Assembly (NCBI RefSeq): GCF_001074565.1
Contig: NZ_JUQX01000034.1
Coordinates: 55,062-119,061, forward strand
Reading direction: 5' to 3'
DNA: 64,000 nucleotides
DNA from: Streptococcus pseudopneumoniae
GTDB taxonomy: Bacteria; Bacillota; Bacilli; Lactobacillales; Streptococcaceae
The notes under the pieces: model-generated
Told to the model about the DNA's origin: nothing
The model's database searches: none
What the model saw: the letters and a program-made list of their open reading frames with translations, nothing else
Shown: positions 48,269 through 59,363 of the stretch, one piece after another
Layout: each line of letters opens with the position of its first letter
Numbering within the stretch: position 1 is the stretch's first letter
Translations under genes and position numbers: made by a program

Positions 48269-48983
48269 TCTTTTCTCCTTTCATTTTTTTCTTTATTATC
48301 CTCTTGCTAATTACAATACTAAGCTCATAGAGCGAGATTAAAGGAATTGTCATGGCTAGATCGCTAATAAAATCAGCTGGTGTCAAAATAACAGCTAGTA
48401 CCAATAAAATAAAGTAGGCATAACGTCTATAGGTAACTAAGAGCCCTGGTCCAATCAAGCCGATCGACGTTAAAAAAGCGATGATGACTGGCAATTCAAA
48501 GATGAAAGCCAAAGGAATAGTTGTTTGGAAGACAAAGTCTAAGTAGTTCTGCGCTGTTAATTGAGTTTCAAATAATCCTTCCCCAAGTCCTAAAAGCACT
48601 TGAAGTAAGGCAGGCGTTACAAAGTAGAATCCAAAGGCTAATCCAAGTAGAAAGCAAATAAAACTAGCTGGAATATAGGCAAAGATTGCTCTTGCTTCTT
48701 CGATTTTCAACCCTGGTTTGACAAAACTCCAAATCTGATAAATTGTAAAAGGTAGCGTAATAGTAAAGGACATTAGGCTCGCTAAACGAAAATAAATCCA
48801 CAAAATATCATTTGGACCTAATACAATCAACTTTTGATTAAAGGACTGAGTTAGATAATAGTAAAGCTGATCTGCAAACAATAAAGATCCACAGAAGACT
48901 AAAGAAAAGCAGGCTATAACAGCAATGAATCTCTTTCTAAATTCTACCAGATGTTCAATAATTGTCAATTCTTTTGTATCCAT
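48252..48983 (-). CDS. tatC: TatC, twin-arginine translocase receptor
   Basis: Receptor subunit that recognises the twin-arginine signal. 243 residues, six membrane helices, with the family's N-terminal EHLVEFRKR and the Pro-rich first periplasmic loop. Directly follows efeU (1 bp) and overlaps tatA. The DyP peroxidase two genes upstream is the evident substrate. Confidence 0.95.
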   Translation of the reverse strand: MDTKELTIIEHLVEFRKRFIAVIACFSLVFCGSLLFADQLYYYLTQSFNQKLIVLGPNDILWIYFRLASLMSFTITLPFTIYQIWSFVKPGLKIEEARAIFAYIPASFICFLLGLAFGFYFVTPALLQVLLGLGEGLFETQLTAQNYLDFVFQTTIPLAFIFELPVIIAFLTSIGLIGPGLLVTYRRYAYFILLVLAVILTPADFISDLAMTIPLISLYELSIVISKRIIKKKMKGEKNGNLT

Positions 48984-50672
48984 CTACTTTTCACCCTGTC
49001 TCAATGTGACAACCAAAACAATTATCAAAAAGACTAGCTGACTTCCTAAACCTTCCCAACTTGGATAGATGCCCAAGAGGTCGATAGTAGGGAAACCTGG
49101 CAATAAGTGGTTAGGTGCCATATTGGTCAGCTGGAGAGCATGTAGGCTAACACCTAGCATCTTGAAAGCAAGAGCATAAATCATCCACGTCAGTAGGAAG
49201 AAGACCTTATGAGGTAGGAAGAATTGACTCGCCTTGTTCATCAGAAATGCAATAATCAGTAAGACTAACAAAGCTAGAGAAATTCCTAGGATAAACTCAA
49301 AACGAGATATTCTCGGTAAAATTCCTACGTAAAAAAGAATGGTCTCTGCCCCTTCACGAAAAACAGCTAGAAAACTTAGAGCAAACATGGAAATGAATGA
49401 ACCTGTCTTGGTCACCGTTTTCATCTGGGAATCCATAAAGTCATTCCATTTTTTGACCGAGGATTTACTGTGAAGCCAGATTCCGATCAAAATCATCATC
49501 ACTACCGCAAAAATCCCAACAACTCCTTCGATGATTTCACGATTAGCCCCCGATGTTACAGCAGGAAAGGCAATTTGGAGTATAAATGCAATCACTAGAC
49601 TCGCAACTATTCCTGATAGTGCTCCACCATATACCCACTTGAGTCCTTTGCGCATCTTAGCTGCTTTCAAGGTCGTCACCAAGGCCATGACGATTAAGAG
49701 AGCCTCTACCCCTTCTCTCAGGAGAATGAGCATAGCATCAAAGGAATTGTAACTTGCGCTGGTATCAATTTGTGATAAATCTGCAATCAGTTTTTCTAAT
49801 TTTTCTTGATATTCCTTCTCACTTCCCTTGACCATGATTACAGGAGTTTCGCTTTCCACTCGGGTGTAGAGCGCAGGTTTGGTTGTTCTAACGGTTCCTT
49901 CAACTGTTGGCCAAATTGTGATAAACTCTTTCATGGTAGCTGCCCCTGCAGTCTGATCTCCAGATTTAAATTGTCCCAAAGCCTTCTTCAAAAGGGCAAT
50001 ACCGTCTTTGAGACTTAAATCAGAGGATGCTTCTGCGACTTCTTTTCCAGTTACAAAATCATTAATAGCCTTTTTTAAGTCCTCAAAGGAAGTCTGGATG
50101 GAGTTAAAATCAGTAGGCTCAGTTTCTATGCTACTACGCAAGAAGGAGATAGCTGTTTCAACAAGTCCATAATGGGCCGTACTATTGTCACGAACCACAC
50201 TTTCATTGATGGTCCAAGTGGAATTCATCTTTTTATAGGCTTCTCGAATTTGCTCTATGTCTTTGGAAGAAATTGCCTTATCCAAAGTCTCAAAACGTGG
50301 TTTTAGTCGACTAACAAGCTTTTCTTTTTCAGCATCAAGATCTACCGGATTTTGTTCTTTTTCAAAAGCTAGAAGGGCAGAAGAGATTTGTGTCAGATTT
50401 TCTTCACTAATCTCTCCTGACAGAGCAAGTTTCTCCTTGACAACCTTTCCAGCTTCTGAATCAGCATGTTCTACTTTTTCAAAATCCGATGCCATTTCTC
50501 TAACTAGAGCCTTAGCATGTGACTGATTTCCATTTTTTATAGCCTGAGAGGCATCCGTAATCTTTACAAAATAAGAACTTAGACTTTCCTTAGCACTAAC
50601 AGGAAAGATAGCTAGCAAGAGAAAAGACAAAGTCAAGAAACAAATACTAGTCTTCCAATAATTTCTGACCAA
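48984..50672 (-). CDS. efeU: FTR1-family iron permease (EfeU-like)
   Basis: A 562-residue protein: signal peptide, a helical extracytoplasmic region (about 30-300), then seven membrane helices with the two iron motifs REGVE and REGAE typical of FTR1 permeases. The start is TTG at 50672 inside the end of efeB (26-bp overlap), with AAAGGAGG 5 bp upstream. Takes up iron delivered by EfeO and EfeB. Confidence 0.92.
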   Translation of the reverse strand: MVRNYWKTSICFLTLSFLLLAIFPVSAKESLSSYFVKITDASQAIKNGNQSHAKALVREMASDFEKVEHADSEAGKVVKEKLALSGEISEENLTQISSALLAFEKEQNPVDLDAEKEKLVSRLKPRFETLDKAISSKDIEQIREAYKKMNSTWTINESVVRDNSTAHYGLVETAISFLRSSIETEPTDFNSIQTSFEDLKKAINDFVTGKEVAEASSDLSLKDGIALLKKALGQFKSGDQTAGAATMKEFITIWPTVEGTVRTTKPALYTRVESETPVIMVKGSEKEYQEKLEKLIADLSQIDTSASYNSFDAMLILLREGVEALLIVMALVTTLKAAKMRKGLKWVYGGALSGIVASLVIAFILQIAFPAVTSGANREIIEGVVGIFAVVMMILIGIWLHSKSSVKKWNDFMDSQMKTVTKTGSFISMFALSFLAVFREGAETILFYVGILPRISRFEFILGISLALLVLLIIAFLMNKASQFFLPHKVFFLLTWMIYALAFKMLGVSLHALQLTNMAPNHLLPGFPTIDLLGIYPSWEGLGSQLVFLIIVLVVTLRQGEK

Positions 50673-51861
50673 TATAGCCTCCTTTCTCTACTCCACCAAA
50701 GCAGGCAAAAAGACCACTACCGATGTGGGTTACATACTCATTCATCTTGTCTGTAGCTCCGAGGTTGGTTTGAACCTTGACAAAATGATCTGGATCCTTT
50801 TGGAAAGAAATAAAGAGTAAACCCGTGTTAAATTGTCCAGTCTTTTCATCAATGCCATCTGAGTATGAATAGGATCGTCGTAAGAGTGGCTTCTCTACCT
50901 CTTTGGCTAATCGAACATGCGAATCATCTGGCAAAAGACTTAAATCTACTTCATCAAATTCATTCTTCTTACCAAAGGGAGCCCCACTTTCCTTGTAGCG
51001 ACCAAAGGTATTTTCTTGCTCTTCAAGATTGGTTCGATCCCAAGTATCGAGAAACATTTGGATGCGGCGAACGGCCATATAGGATCCATTTTCCATCCAG
51101 TCCTTGCTATCAGCCCAGACAACTCGGTCAAAATCCTTCTCTTTGGTCACATTAGCTGTTCCATCCTTGAAACCAAAAAGGTTACGTGGTGTCTCCAGAC
51201 GATCTCCAATAGCAGCAAAACCAGATTGGCTCCAACGGAGAATCACCGCATTTCTCCCTTTACGGATAAGATTGCGAATAGCATGAAAAGCAACTTGCTC
51301 GTCATCTGCACAGGCTTGGATAACAATATCTCCCCCAGTATATTTTTCACGTAGTTGCTCTTTTGGGAAGGGAGGTAAATCCTTAAAAAGTTGAGGACGT
51401 TTTTGCTCTAATTTCATCTTTTTCAGGAAACTAGCAGACACACCAAAAGTCAGCGTTAAACGATGAGGATTTAGCCCCACGGTTTCTCCCGTATCGCTAG
51501 GTGGCAAGAGGGCATTCTGACCATCTTTTTTAACCAATGCCCCCTCGACCAACTTGGCACTATAATCCGTCCAATCCTTGAACAACTGGATAATCTTATC
51601 CTTATCCGTCGTATGCAAGTCCAAAACGACAAAATAGATATTTTTTTGCATGGGCGTACTAATCCCAGCTTGATGCTTGCCATAAAAAGCAATTTTTTCA
51701 TTTCCGTACGAGATTTTTTCCTGCTTATCTAACCTAGGTGCTAAAAAAGCGGAGGCACCGGAGAGACCTAGTGCTAGTCCAGCACCTCCAATACCCGCTT
51801 TTTTTAGAAATTCTCGACGGTCCATTTTTTTCTCAAAAAAATTTTCGTCTTTCTTAGTCAT
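50647..51861 (-). CDS. efeB: DyP-type heme peroxidase with Tat signal (EfeB-like)
   Basis: A 404-residue dye-decolorizing peroxidase. The N-terminus has a perfect twin-arginine motif (DRREFLKKAG, Arg15-Arg16) and hydrophobic core, and the GxxDG heme-site motif is FGFKDGT. EfeB proteins act outside the membrane in ferrous/heme iron use. Heme must be inserted before Tat export, which links this gene to the adjacent tatCA. Lies 5 bp after efeO. Confidence 0.94.
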   Translation of the reverse strand: MTKKDENFFEKKMDRREFLKKAGIGGAGLALGLSGASAFLAPRLDKQEKISYGNEKIAFYGKHQAGISTPMQKNIYFVVLDLHTTDKDKIIQLFKDWTDYSAKLVEGALVKKDGQNALLPPSDTGETVGLNPHRLTLTFGVSASFLKKMKLEQKRPQLFKDLPPFPKEQLREKYTGGDIVIQACADDEQVAFHAIRNLIRKGRNAVILRWSQSGFAAIGDRLETPRNLFGFKDGTANVTKEKDFDRVVWADSKDWMENGSYMAVRRIQMFLDTWDRTNLEEQENTFGRYKESGAPFGKKNEFDEVDLSLLPDDSHVRLAKEVEKPLLRRSYSYSDGIDEKTGQFNTGLLFISFQKDPDHFVKVQTNLGATDKMNEYVTHIGSGLFACFGGVEKGGYIGQKLLED

Positions 51862-51866
51862 ACTGC

Positions 51867-52739
51867 TTATTCTCCATCAAGAAATTTACCCATTTGTGAT
51901 AGAGGTTCACCAAGTTTTGTCACGGCTTCAGCCAATTCTTTGGTGTCTTCCTTTGTTAAGTCTGTATAAAGTTTGTAGTGCTCCTTGTCCGTCATATGTT
52001 TGTCCAACAAGCTATTAACAGATTTGAAATCAGCTTCTAATTCTTTAACTAAATTAGCATCTGATTTTTCTAGTAAAGGTTTAAAGAGTTGGAAAATCTT
52101 CTCAGCACCTTCAATATTGGCACGGAAGTCATACAAGTCTGTGTGAGAATAAATTTCTTCTTCACCTGTAATCTTGCTTGTCGCTACTTCATTAAGCAAG
52201 TCAACTGCTCCAGTCAACATAACCTTGTAGTCCACATCCACAGTTGCAATCTTAGCCTTCAATTCTTTGATATCATTGACTAATTGATCGCCATAACTTT
52301 CAGTTCCTTTAGTTGTATTATCTTCCCAAAGGATACGCTCGATACGGTGGAAACCAGACCAACCTTCTTCAGTCTTATTTTCATCAACATAGTCTGCTAG
52401 ACGGAAGTCAATCTTGACATCTGACTCACCAAAACTTTCAGCAATCGGCTCGGAGCGTTCGTAAGCCATACGAACAAGCGGATAAGCTTTCTTGGCTTCC
52501 TCAAGTTTTCCGTCTTTCAAAAGCTGGACAAAGCCTTCCGTATCTGTCAAAAGTTTATCAATTTGCTCTTGTACAAAAGTCTTATAATCTGCGGTTGCCT
52601 TATCAAGCATTTTTTGCTTGTCTTCAGACAAGGCTGTTACCTTAGAGGAATCACTTGTGTTGCTTGGCTTAGATTGATTATTAGCACAAGCAGTCAATAG
52701 CAAGGCTGAAGATAAAAGAACGAAACCTAGTTTTTTCAT
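51867..52739 (-). CDS. efeO: EfeO/EfeM-like iron-binding lipoprotein (M75 domain)
   Basis: A 290-residue lipoprotein (lipobox LLTAC) with an imelysin/M75 helical domain holding the HxxE metal motif (GFHRIERILWED). The cupredoxin domain of longer EfeO proteins is missing, so it is of the short EfeM type. First gene of efeO-efeB-efeU-tatC-tatA. Confidence 0.92.
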   Translation of the reverse strand: MKKLGFVLLSSALLLTACANNQSKPSNTSDSSKVTALSEDKQKMLDKATADYKTFVQEQIDKLLTDTEGFVQLLKDGKLEEAKKAYPLVRMAYERSEPIAESFGESDVKIDFRLADYVDENKTEEGWSGFHRIERILWEDNTTKGTESYGDQLVNDIKELKAKIATVDVDYKVMLTGAVDLLNEVATSKITGEEEIYSHTDLYDFRANIEGAEKIFQLFKPLLEKSDANLVKELEADFKSVNSLLDKHMTDKEHYKLYTDLTKEDTKELAEAVTKLGEPLSQMGKFLDGE

Positions 52740-52755
52740 TATTTACTCCTATCAG

Positions 52756-52814
52756 TTCAGGAATCCTGAATTTATTTTTCGTTCCATTATAACATGTCTT
52801 TACTCATTTTTCAA
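52756..52814 (-). promoter_or_regulatory. efe-tat operon promoter and palindrome
   Basis: TTGAAA (52809-52814), 17-bp spacer, TATAAT (52786-52791), then the 15-bp palindrome TTCAGGAATCCTGAA (52756-52770) in the early leader, 17 bp before the efeO start codon. It matches no regulator consensus I can recall. Confidence 0.75.
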
Positions 52815-52926
52815 TAAATTGTCAGAAAATTTAATGTTTTAGTTTTAAACTAATATTAGACTTTTAATCCTAAAATTGTTAAAATAGGTAAGAAAATAAA
52901 TAGAAAAAAGGAAACAGTAACCCACT

Positions 52927-53226
52927 ATGATGAATATGCAAAACATGATGCGTCAAGCACAAAAACTTCAAAAACAAATGGAACAAAGTCAAGCAGAACT
53001 TGCTGCTATGGAATTTGTTGGAAAATCTGCTCAAGACCTTGTCCAAGCAACCTTAACTGGAGATAAGAAAGTTGTAAGCATCAACTTTAACCCAGCCGTT
53101 GTTGACCCAGAAGACCTCGAAACTCTTTCTGACATGACTGTTCAAGCTATCAATGCTGCGCTAGACCAAATCGACGAAACGACTAAGAAGAAACTTGGTG
53201 CTTTCGCTGGAAAATTGCCTTTCTAA
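52927..53226 (+). CDS. YbaB/EbfC nucleoid-associated protein
   Basis: A 99-residue dimeric DNA-binding protein. The N-terminal helix [18 protein letters not shown], the [21 protein letters not shown] strand and the C-terminal helix are typical. The start may be the ATG at 52927 or the one after it. Monocistronic with a terminator at 53235-53262. Confidence 0.94.
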   Translation: MMNMQNMMRQAQKLQKQMEQSQAELAAMEFVGKSAQDLVQATLTGDKKVVSINFNPAVVDPEDLETLSDMTVQAINAALDQIDETTKKKLGAFAGKLPF

Positions 53227-53234
53227 TCCATAAG

Positions 53235-53262
53235 AAAAGAGAAACGAATGTTTCTCTTTTTT
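53235..53262 (+). terminator. Terminator of the ybaB-like gene
   Basis: AAAAGAGAAAC pairs with GTTTCTCTTTT across a GAAT loop, then further T. Confidence 0.9.
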
Positions 53263-53263
53263 C

Positions 53264-55027
53264 TTAGAAGTCAAAAAATTCCATGGCTTTCTTAAGAATC
53301 AAATCAGTGTATTCAGGGTCATCCTGAGCCATCAATACCTGTGACTGTACCATTTCTAGGTCATCTGTTATCATACCGTTGGCTCCTAGACGAATGGCTT
53401 TGTCGAAAGCGTCAGAACCATTAACAGTCCATACATATAACCTTTGATCTGTTGTCCAAAGTTTATTAACAAAGTACTCATCCAAGGTTGAATATTCCAT
53501 GGTATAACCAGTTGCCTTGGTTCTTGGGAAGATACTGTTATAAGGCATAATAAAGTAGGACGGAATCTCAGAATCATAATTCAAAACCTTATCAATCACT
53601 TGGTAATCAAGGGATTGAATCTGGTGCCCATATTTTTTGATGGTCGTCCCATATTTTTCAAGGAAATGTTCCATCATTTGAGGGCTATCTTTTCTACTGG
53701 TTTTAATCTCAATCAGCAATTTTTGGTTTAATGCATTGGCGCGTTCCAGATAAGCGTCGAAACTGGAAATCTTTGTCTGATAACCATTCTCGTAAATATC
53801 TGTATTTGTTAATTCATCTAGAGTCAAATCTTGCGGCGTAGCACTAATACCTGTTAAATTTTTGAGATTGGCATCGTGCATCATTACAAACTGACCATCC
53901 TTGGTTTCCTGGATATCCATTTCAATCAAATCTGGTTTTAGTTGAGCTGTTTTCTCTAACGACTCGACTGTATTCTGAACTCCATTTTTATTGGAAACTC
54001 CTCTGTGAGAAATAACCAAAGGGGTACTCGTGTCAGGAGACTCAAGATAGATATAACCCTCTAAAGCAAAAACGATACTAGCGCAGCCCATTACTCCCCA
54101 TCTCATCAAATGGTCTTTCTTCCTTCTTGGCATGATTTCAAGTTCTTCACCAGTTAAAAATGAAACGAATTTAACGAGAAAATAAGTCAAGGTCATATAA
54201 TGGAAGTTCTTAATCAAAACATAATTGATTACCCCTAGGACTAGGGATTCTTTATGAGTTAATTCATCCATTGCAACTTGAGCAAACAATATGGGAATTA
54301 AGAGTAGAAAGAAAAAGAGGTAGGTTTTAATGATAATGAGAAGCAAGTTCCAAGAATAAAAGATAACGTGTTTTTTTGTCTTTTGCAGGCTATATTTCAC
54401 TCCCTCTCTCACTGTTTTCTTTTCAAAGAGAATCTTGGGAAGAGCAAACATGAAACGAACTGAAATATAGAGTAAAATCCAAGCAGAGGACAGAATCAGC
54501 AGACCAACTAGCCAATGCTTATCTTCAAGGTAGGTAACGATAAAATCTGGAATAATAATCTTATTAAGGTAGTAGATTTTTAAAATTTTTCTGATGAAAG
54601 GAAAAAGCATAGCGACGTAAAAGAAGACAAAGGCCATTTTACAGAAACTGAATCGTTTCATAAATAGAAAACTCTGTTGAAAGACTTTTCGACTATACTC
54701 AATCAAGGTTCTCTTTTCATGGTAGAGAAGGTGACGCGCCCCAATGAATAAAAGACAAATCTGAAAATAAGCGACCAAGAGATTGATTGCAATTAAGATG
54801 AGAAAGGCTAAACTGACAAAAGGTGAGCCTTGAACAATAGCAAGAAAGTTATTGTAAGAAATAAACAAATATCCTGTTTGTCTGAGCAACATCCCTGCAA
54901 TCCAAGAATTCAATGGCAACCAGACAAACTCTACCATCATAAATATCAAGAAAAATAGAAATAAAATCTTATCTAGGTTATAGTATATCTTCCTAAAACC
55001 TAGCTTTTTAGGTTTTTCAGGTTTCAT
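53264..55027 (-). CDS. Membrane-anchored glycerophosphodiester phosphodiesterase
   Basis: A 587-residue protein. The N-terminal 330 residues hold about seven to eight membrane helices (GDPD membrane domain) and the C-terminal 250 residues a GDPD barrel with the catalytic signature (ISHRGVSNKNGVQNT, EMDIQETKDGQFVMMHD). Likely hydrolyses glycerophosphodiesters from lipids or teichoic acid at the outer face. 9 bp downstream of the exonuclease gene, so probably cotranscribed. Confidence 0.9.
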   Translation of the reverse strand: MKPEKPKKLGFRKIYYNLDKILFLFFLIFMMVEFVWLPLNSWIAGMLLRQTGYLFISYNNFLAIVQGSPFVSLAFLILIAINLLVAYFQICLLFIGARHLLYHEKRTLIEYSRKVFQQSFLFMKRFSFCKMAFVFFYVAMLFPFIRKILKIYYLNKIIIPDFIVTYLEDKHWLVGLLILSSAWILLYISVRFMFALPKILFEKKTVREGVKYSLQKTKKHVIFYSWNLLLIIIKTYLFFFLLLIPILFAQVAMDELTHKESLVLGVINYVLIKNFHYMTLTYFLVKFVSFLTGEELEIMPRRKKDHLMRWGVMGCASIVFALEGYIYLESPDTSTPLVISHRGVSNKNGVQNTVESLEKTAQLKPDLIEMDIQETKDGQFVMMHDANLKNLTGISATPQDLTLDELTNTDIYENGYQTKISSFDAYLERANALNQKLLIEIKTSRKDSPQMMEHFLEKYGTTIKKYGHQIQSLDYQVIDKVLNYDSEIPSYFIMPYNSIFPRTKATGYTMEYSTLDEYFVNKLWTTDQRLYVWTVNGSDAFDKAIRLGANGMITDDLEMVQSQVLMAQDDPEYTDLILKKAMEFFDF

Positions 55028-55036
55028 TAGGCACTC

Positions 55037-55627
55037 CTAGTCTAGAAATTGAGATAAATCTAACACGCCAAAGGGATTCATAGATAGATTACTTTGTTCT
55101 TCTAACAATAGTTTTCCTTCATCCGATTCCAAAAAGGCTTCATAAACACGCGCCGTCATGCGGGCATCTTCTAAACTATTATGCGATTGACCTTTAAAGC
55201 CTAAGAAATTCGCCACAGTTTGCAATTTGAGATTAGCTATGCCGTGTAGGTCGGAACTACGACGTTCAAAAGCCTCATCATATAGGTCGACCTTGTACTG
55301 GTCACGATAGTCCAAGCCATGCTCCAAGAGAATAGGCAAATCACTATTAGCTGCATTGTAACCAACGATAGGTGAATTGCCAACAAATGCCTGAAAGTCC
55401 TGTAAAACTTGTTCTACTTTTGGCGCATCTTTCAAGGTTTCAGCTGTAATTCCTGTCAAACCATTAATAAAACTCTTTAAAGGCACGCTGGTATGGACAT
55501 AAGAATCAAAGGCACCTATCTCTTGACCATCTTGAAAACGAACTGCTGATACCTGAATTAAATGGGTAACTCCTTCGTGTTGATTGAATTCTAAGTCAAA
55601 GGCGATATAATCTCTTAATTTTTCCAT
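55037..55627 (-). CDS. DnaQ-like 3'-5' exonuclease
   Basis: A 196-residue DEDDh exonuclease: Exo I FDLEFNQH, Exo II GYNAANSDLPIL and Exo III HNSLEDARMT (His and Asp). It lacks a polymerase or PHP domain and is a stand-alone epsilon-like nuclease; whether it proofreads or degrades RNA is unknown. Confidence 0.88.
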   Translation of the reverse strand: MEKLRDYIAFDLEFNQHEGVTHLIQVSAVRFQDGQEIGAFDSYVHTSVPLKSFINGLTGITAETLKDAPKVEQVLQDFQAFVGNSPIVGYNAANSDLPILLEHGLDYRDQYKVDLYDEAFERRSSDLHGIANLKLQTVANFLGFKGQSHNSLEDARMTARVYEAFLESDEGKLLLEEQSNLSMNPFGVLDLSQFLD

Positions 55628-55667
55628 CTTTTACCTCAATTCCGACTCAATTTAAACTATAAATAAG

Positions 55668-55710
55668 AAAAGAAGCTATTAGGTTAGTGAATAACCCAAA
55701 CAGCTTCTTT
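55668..55710 (-). terminator. Terminator of rocS
   Basis: AAAGAAGCT pairs with AGCTTCTTT, with an inner GGGTT/AACC pairing, just after the rocS stop. Confidence 0.82.
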
Positions 55711-56203
55711 ATTTTCCTCCAAACAGGCGAGCAAAAAAGCCTTTTTTGGTTGCTTGGACTTCTTCTTTTGCTTGGTCCAACTCGAGTTTCAAGCTTTCTT
55801 GATCCTTCATAGCTTGAAGAGTTAACTGTTGCTGCTGGTCCAATTGTTTGTCCTTTTCTGCAATCTGGCGGTCTTTGATGCGCATCTGCTCATCTTTTTC
55901 TGCCAGTTGCTGGTCCTTGGCCTTGAGTTGCTCGTACAAACGAAGAATTTCAGCATTTTTCTCATCGACCAAGATTTCCATCAGTTCGCGTTGTTTGACA
56001 TCATCACTGACTGGTTCATCTTCAAAAATCGTTTTTTTATAGATTTCTTCTAGCTTAATCAAGCCACTTCGAGTAACTACTGTTACACCTTTGTCATTTT
56101 TTTTCGTGTCCTCTTCGGGAAGTTCTTTGACACGATTGTTGATTGCCTGACGAGATAGTCCTAAGACCTCTGCAATCTCGCTGACGGTCATTTCAATACT
56201 CAT
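55709..56203 (-). CDS. rocS: RocS-like chromosome segregation regulator
   Basis: A 164-residue protein with an N-terminal helix-turn-helix (MTVSEIAEVLGLSRQAINNRV), a long coiled coil (about 80-150) with heptad-like repeats of DRQIAEKDKQL type, and a C-terminal amphipathic helix (KKGFFARLFGGK). This layout matches pneumococcal RocS, which binds DNA and membrane and links chromosome segregation with capsule and division control. Confidence 0.87.
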   Translation of the reverse strand: MSIEMTVSEIAEVLGLSRQAINNRVKELPEEDTKKNDKGVTVVTRSGLIKLEEIYKKTIFEDEPVSDDVKQRELMEILVDEKNAEILRLYEQLKAKDQQLAEKDEQMRIKDRQIAEKDKQLDQQQQLTLQAMKDQESLKLELDQAKEEVQATKKGFFARLFGGK

Positions 56204-56279
56204 AATATCCTCTGAAACGTTTTCTAGCTTTTCTTTATTTAAATCTTATCATAAGCTAAATAAACTGTCAAATTTCCGC

Positions 56280-56972
56280 TTAATCCATAACCTTTAAAAA
56301 GGCCAGTAAAACTTGGGCAGAACGACGTCCAGCTTCAATGATAAACTCATCAAAAGAGATAGAAGCCTCGTTATTGGCATTGTCGCTCATGGCACGAATG
56401 ACTAGGAAAGGTAGGCCAAGAGCCTGAGCTGCCTGTGCAATCGCTGCCCCTTCCATTTCAACTGCTAAAACATCCGGAAAGTGGGATTTGATACTAGCAA
56501 TCTTATCATCTCCAGCTATAAAGCTATCCCCTGTGGCAATCAATCCTAGGTGCCAGTTCTGTTCTAATTGAGATAAATTCTCTTTAATCCTAGCGATAAA
56601 GTTCTTATCGGATTCAAAGTAAAGAGGTTGACCAGCCATCTGACCATAAGCATAGCCAAAAGCAGTTACATCCACATCATGGTAAGCCAATTTATCCGCA
56701 ATCACTACATCTCCAACGGCAATCCCTTCTGCAACTGCACCTGCTGATCCTGTATTGATAACGGCATCCACTTGGAAATGGTCAGCTAACACCGCTACAT
56801 TCATAGCTGACATGACCTTTCCAATCCCACTCTGAACTAGGACAACTTCTGTCTTGCCAACAGTGCCAGTGTAGTAAGTATTTCCGAGGACTTGGACTTC
56901 TTGTGCTCTATCTAAATTCTGAGTCAAGTGTAGGAGCTCTTCTGGCATGGCAGCAATGATTCCAATTTTCAT
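56280..56972 (-). CDS. mtnN: MTA/SAH nucleosidase
   Basis: Cleaves methylthioadenosine and S-adenosylhomocysteine, feeding methionine salvage and AI-2 formation via LuxS. 230 residues from the ATG at 56972 behind AAAGGA (a TTG upstream is part of that site). Motifs: GIIAAMPEE, the NTGSAGA loop, VEMEGAAIAQ and the RAMSDNA catalytic Asp. Confidence 0.95.
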   Translation of the reverse strand: MKIGIIAAMPEELLHLTQNLDRAQEVQVLGNTYYTGTVGKTEVVLVQSGIGKVMSAMNVAVLADHFQVDAVINTGSAGAVAEGIAVGDVVIADKLAYHDVDVTAFGYAYGQMAGQPLYFESDKNFIARIKENLSQLEQNWHLGLIATGDSFIAGDDKIASIKSHFPDVLAVEMEGAAIAQAAQALGLPFLVIRAMSDNANNEASISFDEFIIEAGRRSAQVLLAFLKVMD

Positions 56973-56987
56973 TTCATGTCCTTTCAA

Positions 56988-57299
56988 TTACAAGAGTTTC
57001 ATCGCCAACACTAACAAAATCAAGAGTAGGATGACTGCAAATAAGATGCGATTGAGTTTCGAATTAAAAACATTTCTCTTAGTGTTCTCAATGCGACGAC
57101 TCTTATGAATCGTTGGTTCTACTTCGATTGTAAGTGTATCTTGACTAAAACCGTGGTCTCTAGAACGTGAATAACCAAAATGTTGTGAAGACGTTGGTAG
57201 GATCTTTGTTTCCTCATCATCTTGAAGGAGTGGTCCTGATATTTTCTCACCGCGGTTGGCACGTTCAATCATTTCGTCTGTTAATAAAGGTTTTCCCAT
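56988..57299 (-). CDS. macP: MacP, cofactor of PBP2a
   Basis: A 103-residue protein: a cytoplasmic region starting [20 protein letters not shown] and one C-terminal membrane helix (about 83-103). This matches MacP of pneumococcus, which activates the class A penicillin-binding protein PBP2a and is phosphorylated by StkP on a threonine; Thr31 in EEETKILPT is the likely counterpart. Located between nudix and mtnN with short gaps. Confidence 0.87.
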   Translation of the reverse strand: MGKPLLTDEMIERANRGEKISGPLLQDDEETKILPTSSQHFGYSRSRDHGFSQDTLTIEVEPTIHKSRRIENTKRNVFNSKLNRILFAVILLLILLVLAMKLL

Positions 57300-57310
57300 G
57301 GGTTGCTCCT

Positions 57311-57856
57311 CTATTTCTTTTGTAGTTCCCAGTACTGGATTGCCATGATGGTCTTGGCATCACAGATATGACCTGACTGGATCAGGTTCTTGGCTTCCTC
57401 TAGACTTACTTCTAGGACCTCCAAGGTTTCATCATCATCTTGTGGACGAGGATTTTCTACCTTAGCCAAATCACTAGCAAGGTAGAGTTTTAGTTTTTCG
57501 TTGCAAAAACCAATCGCAGAATAGAAATCATACAAGAGTTCTAACTTAGCTGTGTAGGCAACCTCTTCTTCCAATTCACGAAGTGCCGCTGCCATTGGAT
57601 CTGCATTTTCACCAATTTCCAGTTTACCTGCAGGAATCTCATAAGAGACCGTCTCAATAGCCTTTCGGTATTGCTTAACGAGGACAATTTTGTCCTCGGC
57701 CGTCACGGCTAGTACACAAACAGCTCCATTGTGAAAAATCAAGTCACGTTGGGCAGTTCCCTTTCCTTCTGGTAGTTCCACCTGGTCTTGTACCAGTTTG
57801 AAAATAGGACCTTGGTAGATTTCTTTTCGACTAAGCGTTTTTTCTTCAAATTCCAT
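57311..57856 (-). CDS. Nudix hydrolase (ADP-ribose pyrophosphatase family)
   Basis: A 181-residue protein with the Nudix box (AGKLEIGE and [11 protein letters not shown]; the final Gly is Ala). The upstream [18 protein letters not shown] matches ADP-ribose pyrophosphatases of the NudF type. 10 bp after glmU and 12 bp before macP, so part of glmU-nudix-macP-mtnN. Confidence 0.9.
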   Translation of the reverse strand: MEFEEKTLSRKEIYQGPIFKLVQDQVELPEGKGTAQRDLIFHNGAVCVLAVTAEDKIVLVKQYRKAIETVSYEIPAGKLEIGENADPMAAALRELEEEVAYTAKLELLYDFYSAIGFCNEKLKLYLASDLAKVENPRPQDDDETLEVLEVSLEEAKNLIQSGHICDAKTIMAIQYWELQKK

Positions 57857-57865
57857 GACAAACTC

Positions 57866-59272
<1,407 letters not shown>

Positions 59273-59363
59273 TTATATTATACCATAATTTATTTTCTAA
59301 GGAGTAAACAAACAAGGAAATAGAGATAAGAGACTGTTATATTCACTTTTTCTGATGTTTTCT

